DNA of 64,000 nucleotides from Alisma plantago-aquatica (lineage: Eukaryota > Streptophyta > Magnoliopsida > Alismatales > Alismataceae): contig OY856411.1 in the NCBI GenBank assembly GCA_963693085.1, positions 63,782,001-63,846,000 on the forward strand. Direction: 5' to 3'. Below are positions 1 through 9,299 of this stretch, in pieces. Position numbers and translations under genes: made by a program. Positions within the stretch are counted from its first letter, which is position 1, and each line of letters opens with the position of its first letter. The notes under the pieces are model-generated. The model was not told the origin of the DNA, searched no databases, and saw only the letters and a list, made by a program, of their open reading frames with translations.

Positions 1-70
1 GCTTCTTGTCAGTGTTGCCCTTCCTATCTTCAGATCCATCTCACTATGCCCACTACATCATTCAAACCAT

Positions 71-82
71 GCTCTGATACCA
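71..82 (-). other. Primer-binding site of copia element A
   Basis: The plus strand reads GCTCTGATACCA, the 3' end of plant initiator tRNA-Met, so the minus strand carries the usual TGGTATCAGAGC primer site. The LTR lies to its right and the element interior to its left, mostly outside the window. Only the 5' end of this minus-strand element is present. Confidence 0.85.
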
Positions 83-84
83 CT

Positions 85-1273
85 TGATAGGAATTGTGGT
101 GGGTAAGTGACAATGCTCAGCAAAAGACAGAAGGCGCAATATTTAACATGGAAAACTCTCCCCAAGACAAGGAGACAAAAACCACGGGGAAATATCGGTC
201 AACAAGAACTATGTAACCTAAAATTACAACTCACACTTCTCAGATGTAATCATCCCTAAATCTAGGAAGCTCCCCCACCCGAGAACAAAGATAAGGAAGA
301 ACAAAATTACACCCAATGTGTACAAACCCTCATATTAATGTTTTCTTCTCGTGACACCACTATCATTGTTTAGGATTGCTTGTTGCTATTGTGACTGTTG
401 ACAGAGTTACCGCTTCTCCTGACGAGGTCGCTACCTCACTTAGTCTGCAATACTCTTTCTAGTTGGCCCCTCCAACTAGAACTCCAACGTGCCTCCAGAA
501 CACTCTCCGCCTGAGAGAGTCAGTACACGTCCTCTGCTGATTGGACAAACCATTATCGTTGTCGTGTCACCAATAGTGTGCCACCAACTGATGTGCATCT
601 TCTGCTGCTCAGATATTATCGTGGGTGATGCACTACCTATGTGTCGTCGGTTGATGCACACCCTCCTCTGATCAGACAAAGTGTCGTCGATGTTGATATT
701 ACAATATCAACAAAGTTCCACCAACTGGTGTGCGTCCTCTACTACTCGAACCCGCCTCTGTTTTTGATGCACTGCCGTCGTGTTGTCGACTTCCAACCTC
801 TACTCTGTCTCAATACAAATATGTTGGCCCTCTCTCATCCACAAGAGAGTTGTAATGTCGGTGCACCTACCGTGCCACTGAATGTCCGCCACTACTTTGC
901 TTTAAGGCAAAGTCGTTGGCCCTCTCTTACCATAAGAGATCATCACTAGTTATTAATATTTTCTATTCTTCTATCACTGAAGGCACCAACAACTAACAAC
1001 TGGTGGGATCACACACCATCAGGTGGAATGTCTCAATGGCATCCCCCAGGGCATCTGTTTATAGGCTCCAAGCCATACAGATGCAACTAGGAATCCTAGT
1101 CCAATTCTCACTTTAATTCCTAGCCCAATTCCAAATAGTAATTAATGGCATACATAGGGAGCCATCTTCTTTCCTTCTTGGATTCAACTCCTATTAGGAT
1201 TGGCAACACAAAATACCAACTCCAATAAAGTCCTAATCCAATTAGGCATGGGTCGAACCATTCATATCCAACA
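85..1273 (-). repeat. 5' LTR of copia element A (right end approximate)
   Basis: The LTR starts with TG at 85, two bases from the primer site. A TATA box on the minus strand at 1056-1063 shows that U3 extends to the right of it. The right end is set at the CA at 1273 because the minus strand then begins TGTTGG, a common copia LTR start; no second LTR is in the window to confirm it. The interval 430-930 contains degenerate repeated stretches (CCACCAACTGATGTGCATC-like, TTGGCCCTCTCT-like) and the short ORFs there look accidental. Confidence 0.55.
1056..1063 (-). promoter_or_regulatory. TATA box of copia A LTR
   Basis: The minus strand reads TATAAACA in an otherwise mixed-composition LTR. A perfect 7-bp-arm palindrome, ACTAGGAATCCTAGT (1086-1100), lies 22 bp upstream, and a looser one (CCTAAT..ATTAGG, near 1240) lies further up. 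Confidence 0.5.
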
Positions 1274-2700
1274 CATATGGTTGTAAGGATCTGGAAGATC
1301 CAACCCACTATTCTAGGCCCCTATTTGGGAATGGACTCGTCAAATTTGAATTTGAGTTTTACTCCATGTAGGCATGGTTGAGTCTAGATTTTTGATGCAT
1401 GTGTTGTTTGACAAGTTGGCCTGGAAGGGGGTTTGGAAGCCACGTTACAACCATTTGAATGAGCATATCTAGTTTAACTCAACCCCACTTTGAGCATGAT
1501 CGGTAGCTCAATACACATTTTGCCTTATCTTATTATCAGGGACCGGACATCGAATTGTGATTCTTCCCAAGCTAATTGTTGTTCTACATGTGTTTTGTTC
1601 CAATTCATTCCAAATCACACTCCAAATCAGACATCTAGGCATGTTGAACCAACTTAATTCAGATGCCCTGATGAACACAACTCACACTGAGATTTTCCAA
1701 AGGAAGGACTAGCTACCTGATTGGGAATGAGCAATACAAGTATGCTAATTGAACCAGTCATATAAGTAGAAAAATTCTAATCATAGTCAATCACCTATCC
1801 GATGGCCTACTCGGAACATGGGAAAAGTGAGTTTTAATGCATCCCAGAGATGCTCCACATGCAACCGATCTTTTGTATTATTACCCACACAAAAGTCATC
1901 CAAAGTGCATATAAAGTACAAATATTGTATCCACTCCCCAATGAATTGTATATGTGATATCTCCATCCACCACATATTAAGAAAAGTATTTAGATCCCAA
2001 TTTTTTTTCGTTTCCAATTCCTTCCAACTTTTTTTTCAAAAATCTTTGTTGCCTCTTGATTTCTCCCTAGTCCAGATTCCCTATCAAATCGACACGTACT
2101 ATACACACAATTGTTGTTACTTTTTATTTGTAATTTATTCCATATGATGTGTCTTATGATGTTATATATACACAATAATACAACTTCCAAATTTTAATCA
2201 CATATATAGTATTTTATAAAACATTAGATATTGCAATCTTTGCTCATGCATAATCATTATTATTTTTAACTCAAAATTTACGTACAGTACAAGATGTACA
2301 GTACGAGATGTATAATACTGACATATTTTGATAATCTTTCTTATACATACATTATAATACATATTTGTATTTTTAGACCTTATTTATAAATGCCTCTTTG
2401 TTACTTTCCACATAATATTCTTTCACAAATATGTGAGTACTATGTTTGTTTCAATTTTATTGAATTTTCTTATTTCTATTGTTTCCAATATCATAATATT
2501 TTTTATTTTTTTTATTGTAGATGCATTAACCATTCTATTTTGGTAGTTTTATGCATTTTATAATATTTAATAGTTATTTTGATCATTACACAATATTACA
2601 ACTCACAATTTTTTCTCAAATATTATCATTATCATTTTTAACTCATTGTCTTATACATATAGATTCTATTGCTTAAATAAATTTTGTTCAAGTCAATCTC
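1274..2700. other. AT-rich intergenic stretch, no gene seen
   Basis: No ORF has coding character and no transposon terminus could be fixed. Near 2283-2320 there are short ACAGTACAAGATGTACAGTAC-like phrases that recur in the tandem duplication that follows. Confidence 0.5.
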
Positions 2701-2704
2701 TCAT

Positions 2705-3125
2705 GTTCAAGTGATTGTTCCTAATGATCAGAGGTTGTCTTAACTTTCCCAGTATACAATACCAACAGAAATTACAAGATGTACATTACAAAATGTCCAG
2801 TACAATATGTAAAGTACAAGACGTACAGTACTAACATCCATATATTATATGTATCCATCCTACTAGTCCATGAACAAATTTGTTACAGAATCTAGATCAT
2901 TTGTTAATCTTTGAATAAAATTCACTCTCCCGTTCAAGTGATTGTTCATGATGATCGGAGATTCTCTTAACTTTTTTGGTGTACAATACTAACACAAATA
3001 ACAAGATGTATATTACAATACATACAATATAAGGCATACAGTTCTAACATCTATATATCATATGTATATGTCATGTTAGTCCATGAACAATTTTGTTGTA
3101 GAAGTTAGATCATTTGTTAATCTTC
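2705..3125. repeat. Tandem duplication, period about 227 bp
   Basis: The phrase GTTCAAGTGATTGTTC starts at 2705 and again at 2932. It is followed in both copies by matching blocks: ATGATC(A/G)GAG, TACAATAC, ACAAGATGTA, TAGTCCATGAACAA and AGATCATTTGTTAATCTT. The copies are clearly diverged, so this is an old duplication of non-coding DNA. Confidence 0.7.
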
Positions 3126-3338
3126 CATTTACTCAGAAAGACTTAATGAACTATGTTTTCCCTGAAAGCACAATTTAAATACAATAGCAATGCATAAAAT
3201 ATGAATGTATAGTGCTATAAAAAATTTGAATATGTATTTTACTAGATTATGAAATATTGTTGGACAGAATAAAAGTATAATACTTACATGAATCTTATAA
3301 ATTATTCAACCATATCTAGAGTAGTGCTTTTTGGAGCA

Positions 3339-3435
3339 CATACTATGCAAGTTTTATGAGAAAATACCTATTGTGCAAGTTCTGGGAAAAAGTATGTACT
3401 ATGCAAGATTTGGAGGAAATACGAATGCATGATTT
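3339..3435. repeat. Degenerate tandem repeat, unit about 27 bp
   Basis: About four units each carry a (TA)CTATGCAAG-like phrase followed by an A/G-rich run. The short ORF through it (3356-3607) has a repetitive translation for this reason and is not called as a gene. Confidence 0.5.
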
Positions 3436-3920
3436 TTATACATGGTTGGGGGGAAAACGTGATATCCTGGAAGGGATCCCCGTATTACCTGAGCACAATA
3501 GAAGGGAGCTTATGGACAGTGGTGCTCTCGAAGGGATCCTAACTTTTAGAATGGATCCCAGCTTCTGTTGTCTCCGGTACGATCGATCAGAGCGTCCGAA
3601 AACATAGCAGCATGGCTAAGCTCTGGTACCGTCCGTCGGTGATAGAGAGGAATCGATGGAGGAAGATGCGGTCGAAGGTATCATACTAGCGCGGAGACGC
3701 TAGTGGGGTAGAATGGTTGGGAGGAGAGAGGAGTTGCTAGAGAGAGCAAGAATTAGGCAAAATCGTGGGGAGACAAAGAAGTGGTGAGAGAAATTCAGGA
3801 CTTTTCAGCTTCTACAGTGTTCATAGAAAATGACTGGAGCAGATTTATCGCTGACTCCCAATGTGTCGGGTGGGTAGTCGGGTGGGAAGTTTACTATGTG
3901 CAACGTAACTTGGTTATGCT

Positions 3921-5055
3921 AGGAAAATTCTACACATAACCGGTGCCCCACCCGGACGCCTACCCGGATCTCGGGAATACCTATTGCGCCCCACTACCAT
4001 TTAAAGTCATATCTGCAGCGCCCCACTACCATTTAAAGACATATCTGCAACCACTTTATTTTGTATGTCTCTACATGCAAAAATCATACAAGAGATAGAT
4101 TATTTCTCCACCAAAAATGAATCTACCACATGTATTTTTTCTCAAACTTCGATTTCCCTCTAAGTATTGTATGTACTATTTGTTCATGTTGAACCAGTTT
4201 CGCCCAACACTGAGTAAGTACTGTACTTTTGGTTCTTACTGAAATGAAAATTTATAGTGAGATATTGTACTTACTAATTCAATGTTCTAGTCATGTAAAT
4301 AGTTTTGGATATTGTACTTGAAATAGACCACATTGGTGACTAATGTCTTATTGAGTAGGCGTAATTAGATTTGTTAATGATATGAGAATACTATTTAGGT
4401 ACAATACTTATTGTTGAATTGTATAAGTGATTAATTATTTGTTAGATACTGTACTTTTGCTTCTTACATAAATGAAAATCATAATGGGGTACTATACTTA
4501 CTGAAATGATTTGGTAGGTACTATACTACAACTTTGACAAACTTAAATCAAGAGTAAGGAAGTGAGTATTGTACTTGACGGAAAATGAACATGGAGGAGG
4601 AGTGAGTACTGTACTTGGCGGAAATGTACTAGTCACCGAGTACTGTACTTGGTAGGTACTATACTTTTACTTCTTACAGAAATGAAAATCGTAGTGGGGT
4701 ATTGTACTTAAATGATTTGGTAAGTACTGTAATGTAACTTTGATAAACTTAAATCAAGAGTAAGAGAGTGAGTACTGTATTTGGCGGAAATGAACAAGAA
4801 AGCGATATTTGAGGGGATTTCCTGTTATATACGAGATTTGAAAATTTAAATTTGAATATTTTTTGTAACTTGTGATGGGATTAAATATATGTGGGTGGGT
4901 AGATACATTCTTTGTACTTTGCATGTGCTTTGTATGGATTTTACATGACTTTTGCATGAGTAGTAATACAAAAACGATTGCAAATACTACTGGTGCATTT
5001 TCCCGAGATCCGGGTGGACTGTCGGGTGGGGGAGCGGGCATGCGTAGCGTAGCTC
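3921..5055. mobile_element. Candidate TIR (MITE-like) transposon
   Basis: The plus strand has ACCCGGATCTCGGGA at 3962-3976 and its exact reverse complement at 5001-5015. Outside this 15-bp core, similarity continues imperfectly for 30-40 bp toward both ends (CCCCACCCGG against CCGGGTGGGGG-type sequence). Inside are repeated GTACTGTACTT phrases, an internal duplication of roughly 200 bp (about 4447-4590 and 4651-4800) and a 32-bp tandem duplication (3986-4017, 4018-4049). No transposase ORF is present, so it would be non-autonomous. I could not fix a target-site duplication; the superfamily is unknown. Confidence 0.45.
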
Positions 5056-5120
5056 TTATGCTATTTGATAGTGGATGAGAGATATATAGTGTGCATCTGA
5101 AGCTAACTTAGTGTTGGGTT

Positions 5121-5237
5121 GACCCTAAAGCGACCCATGACTGTGTAGAGTTAAATGCAAGATCAGTACTTGTTGGGAATTTAATGTTGTCGAAGGAAAA
5201 GCATGAAAGTGTTGTCATTAATGGTCGCTTTAGGGTC
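5121..5237. repeat. 15-bp perfect inverted repeat, 87-bp loop
   Basis: GACCCTAAAGCGACC at 5121-5135 is exactly reverse-complementary to 5223-5237. It may be the ends of a very small MITE or a fold-back; no flanking duplication was identified. Confidence 0.6.
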
Positions 5238-5616
5238 TACATAAGCCGCGATATAGAATTGCGCTTGGACGAGTCTTGAGGACTTGGGAGTGGAGCTCCC
5301 TGCAATATTTCGTTTCTGTAGATCCTTGTTTGTTCGTCGGATGTGGGCGGGGTCGGTGAGGTGGTTGGTTGTACGTCGATGTTTCTGCATTGGTTGCCTT
5401 GGTGGCGGCCGGCCAATGTCTACACACTTACACAGTGTTGTGGAGCAGATATGCAAAACTATACTAACGGGCCGGGTTAAGGCCCAGTCATAACCTCATC
5501 TCGGCATCGCCTATCAAGGACCCGGTAGCCGAAAAAGAGGACCCGGTGTCCGGGTTATAAAGCCAGTGTTCTTTTTATTCCTTTCGGATTAGCGTTTGTA
5601 TCTGAGCGACATTGCT

Positions 5617-6039
5617 AAAATCGCATGGGCACCAAGAGGATCAGGATGACGAAGTTGATGCGTGTTAAACAATTATATCAATCTATTCCATTTCTAAAAA
5701 AAAAAACAATTATATCAATCTATGTAGCCTATGAGACAGAAGTTTACATCACGTGATCACTCGTCCTTTCAGTGTCTGAAGTATATTTTGGCATGTCAAG
5801 TCTTCCAGATTCATAGAGATCTGGTAAATCACAACCAGAAAAACCCTTATCACTCTCAAGTCTTTGAGAGATTGGTGAACCTAGTGTCCACTGTTAATTT
5901 AGGAAAAAGATGTAATGGTACTTGATAATACCATGTTTCTTATTCTCACAGATTAGGTTTCTTGCTATGTACGTTTCTTTTGATTGAATAGATGGTAATA
6001 GTTTATTGAAAAGAAGAAGAAAAAATCGCATCGGCACCA
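5617..6039 (+). mobile_element. Small retroposed insertion with 18-bp TSD
   Basis: An 18-bp direct repeat (AAAATCGCATSGGCACCA, one mismatch) at 5617-5634 and 6022-6039 flanks a 387-bp segment. The segment ends in an A-rich tail (AAAAGAAGAAGAAAA type) immediately before the right copy. This is the signature of LINE-machinery insertion of an RNA. The 64-codon ORF at 5731-5925 matches nothing I recognise; the insert could be a SINE-like sequence or the 3' end of a retrocopied mRNA. Confidence 0.6.
5669..5723 (+). mobile_element. Minimal truncated retroposon footprint with 18-bp TSD
   Basis: ACAATTATATCAATCTAT is present twice, exactly, at 5669-5686 and 5706-5723. Between the copies are only 19 bases: a short TCCATTTCT followed by a run of A. 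This is what an extremely 5'-truncated poly(A) retroposition would leave. It lies inside the larger retroposed segment. Confidence 0.5.
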
Positions 6040-6492
6040 GTTCACTGCCTTCCACTGTTCGCGGTGCGTCGTCTCTGTAAACTGAGTGTTGCCAAATCGG
6101 CTAAATCCATGCAGCATTTTGGAAGAGCAGTACTCGGTCTGCTGTCGTGTATGATACTCCTAATTATATACAGTCTTCTTCCCTGTGGCCATTTGCTGTT
6201 TTGAACGCTCGCATTTTTACAGTTTTTAATAAAGCAATAAGATTTTATTTCTCAAATAATAAGAGTCAAATACAATTACAATGGGATAGAAGGCAGACGG
6301 ACAACAAGTTACGCCACCAAATCTTTTTGTACATCAAAACTAATTTTATAAAATATGACATCTATAAACTCTGGAGTCATAACATTGTTGTGTATATAAT
6401 TTTATATTGTATTGTCAAATTATAGTATAACTAAAATATTGTGTTAGCCAATTCACATCGAATATGTTTTTTCGTTAACCACAAATTTATAG

Positions 6493-6600
6493 GTTAATCA
6501 TATTGATTTGTTGTGTGTGTCAAATCCCACAGAAAAAAAAATTGTTGTGTGTGTGTCAAATTTCTACGTTAATCATATTGATTTGTTGTGTGTTGGTTGG
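6493..6600. repeat. Short direct repeats with GT-rich runs
   Basis: TTAATCATATTGATTTGTTG occurs near 6493 and again near 6574, with TGTGTGTGTCAAAT blocks between. Simple, non-coding duplication. Confidence 0.5.
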
Positions 6601-8400
6601 GGGAGCTTGTGAACGACTGCAAAGGCCCGCCAAGTCACAGCCCCACTTGCCACTTACCCCACCGTGGCTAGGCCGAAAGGAGACCCATCCACATTATATG
6701 AGGATTCAGTCTGTACTATATTTTTCATCCTCCTGCGGTCCACTTTACAGTTATAGACCCGCCTCCTCCTCCCACGTGAACAAAACAGAATAGAAGAGAA
6801 TCTAATCGCTACCTCTTAAAACTGTCCAAAGTCCATCAACAAGTGTATTTCCTTGCAGCTACGGATAAAATGATAAAGTGGTGACAAAGAAAGCCCCAAG
6901 TGCATCAAGACATATGGAGACGAAGCCCCACACCTTTGGGCCACTAGTCCATCAAAGGGTTCAGCATCAGAGAGAATCAGTTTTTTTAACCACCTACTTT
7001 GGGTCCCCAAAAACCTTCGTATATTTTTCTTTGTGTTTTCTATAACACAAATACCTTGGTTTTCTTCAAATCGGTTACATCCCTCACTTGTGGAAAAGGG
7101 TATTTAGGAGCCCCATCTTGTCTTTACAACATGGAAACACTGAAGAATCTCCTTTTTGTTTATCATTTCCACTTGATCATTACTGTATGCCCATTTCCAT
7201 TACGTTTTTTTTTCCTTTATATTTATTGAGTCGCATATGGTTCCAACCGAATGGCTGGAACCTACAGTAGTTAACCACGTGTAGTCGTCTACGTAAGAAT
7301 GCCAGGAACCACGTTGATCTCTTATCAACTTAAAACAGATTCACTTTTCCCCACCAACTCACCCTAGTTTTTACATGAAATATATATTGTAAATGTCAAA
7401 AAAAAAAATTGTCCGCCCCAAACCCAATGGATCGTACAAAACTCCAACCCAGCACAATCAGTCAACATGTACCATATTTGGAAACGTGATACATATCTGG
7501 AAACCTTTTGTGATATAGTCTCAGTTTGGAGCTTAAAATAGGACGCATTTTGTCCTTTTTACACAAAATAAGGGGCAAAGAGAATAACATTTTTTTTAAT
7601 GTTCCTTGTTTTGTAGGAAAATGACAAAATCTATCCTACTTTTAGTCTCAAAACATAGTCCACGTAGCACTTTTTATCTAGAAATTGCATTGTTGGGGTG
7701 GGTTATCATGGTCTCCAATGTATTCGGGAATTGACCCATTGGCCCCTCAACAGTTGAGACCCAACTTGACTAGGCTTGTTACTGTTGGGTCATACGGAGC
7801 CCTTCACATAATAGACCTAAGGATATCTAACCCGTCAGACCAACTACTCGACACTCGGAACTCAAACTCTCCATCCTCATTTCGAATCCCACTTGAGAAG
7901 AAGATAACTAGAGGTTGCGACCTCACTTGAGAAAAACAACGGTTACAATTTGTTCTCTCACTTGAGGAGGTGTCAGCTTTAATATTTATATCTTGCTTAA
8001 GAACGTAGTGATTACAGGTCTCAACCCCGATGGAGAAGGCGGCAGCTAGAACCCTCGATTGCCTTTAGACGTTTTGACCTCCCAGAAGCTGACAATAATA
8101 GATGGTGAAACTTGTGTTGTAGGTCCATTCTTATGAAGCCGCTACTGGTGGATGGTTTGGTTCCAGAGCAGTGCCTCTCTATACTTTATATTTTTATTTC
8201 CGGTTCTCTTGCATCTATCGCCTCTACCGACTGTGTGGTATATTCCTTGGGTACTTAGTTTTTTGTTGGTTATTGTTTTTTTTTCTTGGATCGTCTAAGC
8301 TTATTCACTCTATTTTTGTCTGGATTTTTATAGATGATGTTAATTCTATGCTACCCCATTCACTCCCTTAACTGCACTACCAAACACGCATTTGAAGTAT
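6600..8400. other. Intergenic stretch, nothing identified
   Basis: Only short ORFs without coding signature are present, and no terminal repeats were found. Part of the right end may belong to the U3 region of copia element B, whose left boundary cannot be fixed from this window. Confidence 0.4.
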
Positions 8401-8402
8401 TG

Positions 8403-8697
8403 AGACGGCCGTCTAGGAGTCTGTCCAGATTTGAATTGAAATTGGCTTTGGATGAATCGATCAGTCTGGCTCGACTCACTAGACGACCATCTGGGTCAGC
8501 GAGATGGTCGTCTCGCATGGGTGAGATGGTTCGGTTCGGCCGAGAAAAGGTTCTAGATATTTCCAAGTTCGTTTCAGTTGCACACTACTTGTTGTGCAAG
8601 GAATTAATATGGGATATTAATTGGAAATGAAGTATCAATTTCATATGTGACAAGAAAAGTGTCAGACGACCATCTGGTCTGCCAAACGGCCGTTTGG
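8403..8697 (+). promoter_or_regulatory. Palindrome cluster upstream of copia B TATA box
   Basis: AGACGGCCGTCT (8403-8414) is a perfect 12-bp palindrome. AGACGACCATCT (8481-8492) is the exact reverse complement of AGATGGTCGTCT (8502-8513), and AGACGACCATCT recurs at 8664-8675. CCAAACGGCCGTTTGG (8682-8697) is a perfect 16-bp palindrome. The cluster ends about 100 bp before the TATA box, where U3 enhancers of LTR elements usually lie. Confidence 0.65.
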
Positions 8698-8799
8698 GCT
8701 GCCACAGGTTGCGAAAGTTCTAGAATTGTTGTGCAAATTTGAGATCTTCTGGTCTCTTCCACTCCCGCATCGACTGTGAACATTGGCCCAAATCCCGCC

Positions 8800-8807
8800 T
8801 ATAAATA
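8800..8807 (+). promoter_or_regulatory. TATA box of copia B LTR
   Basis: TATAAATA in the context CGCCTATAAATACAGAGG, a canonical plant core promoter. Transcription would start about 30 bp downstream, shortly before the CACTA insertion point. Confidence 0.7.
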
Positions 8808-8899
8808 CAGAGGTATTGGGGGCTTCCTAGAACAAAAAACAGACAATTGAGAAATAGTTGCTCTGACAAACACTACGAAAAATATGGTCTTCAACTACA

Positions 8900-9260
8900 A
8901 AAAAAAATTATAGCGAAACCCCCAAAATTTGTAGCTAAAAACTTTGGCTACATTTATCCTTACATTTAGAATATGAAGCTAATATCAGTGTAGCTAATTG
9001 TTTAGGCTACATTTTTTAAAGTTGTAGTTAGTTGTTCCTCTGGTTACAAATTCATATGTAACCCTAATTGTAGGTAAAAAATATCCTTACACATAAAAAT
9101 GTAGTTTCCATTGTAGCTAAATATATGGCTACAATTCAATTTGTAGCTACGATATGTAGGGAGAGATGACATTGGTTACAATTTGTATATGTAGTTCATG
9201 TATAGAAAAAATTAGCACTTACTACACTTGTAATTATAGCTAGTGTGTAGTGAAAGACAT
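8900..9260. repeat. Left subterminal repeats of the CACTA element
   Basis: At least eight copies of a TGTAGCTA / GGCTACA / GTTACA family occur in both orientations. In En/Spm elements such subterminal motifs bind the TNPA-type protein needed for excision; that role is inferred here from family knowledge. Confidence 0.7.
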
Positions 9261-9299
9261 CATGTACTACACATACATATGTAGTGAGAGACATTATGT

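Larger units (their letters stand above)
8400..8870 (+). repeat. Copia element B, 5' LTR segment 1 (U3 and TATA)
   Basis: This plus-strand segment contains palindrome-rich sequence (8403-8697), a TATAAATA box (8800-8807) and a presumptive transcript start. It is then interrupted at 8870 by the CACTA element. The same LTR resumes at 37875, is interrupted again at 38017, and ends at 50934 next to a tRNA-iMet primer site. No 3' LTR copy is in the window, so the start is arbitrary. The assignment rests on order, orientation and the clean removal of both insertions. Confidence 0.6.

Noticed and set aside
8156..8172. TGGTTCCAGAGC as a possible copia primer site near 8156
   Set aside because: It has two central mismatches to the tRNA-iMet complement and no adjacent LTR end; the better site is at 50936.
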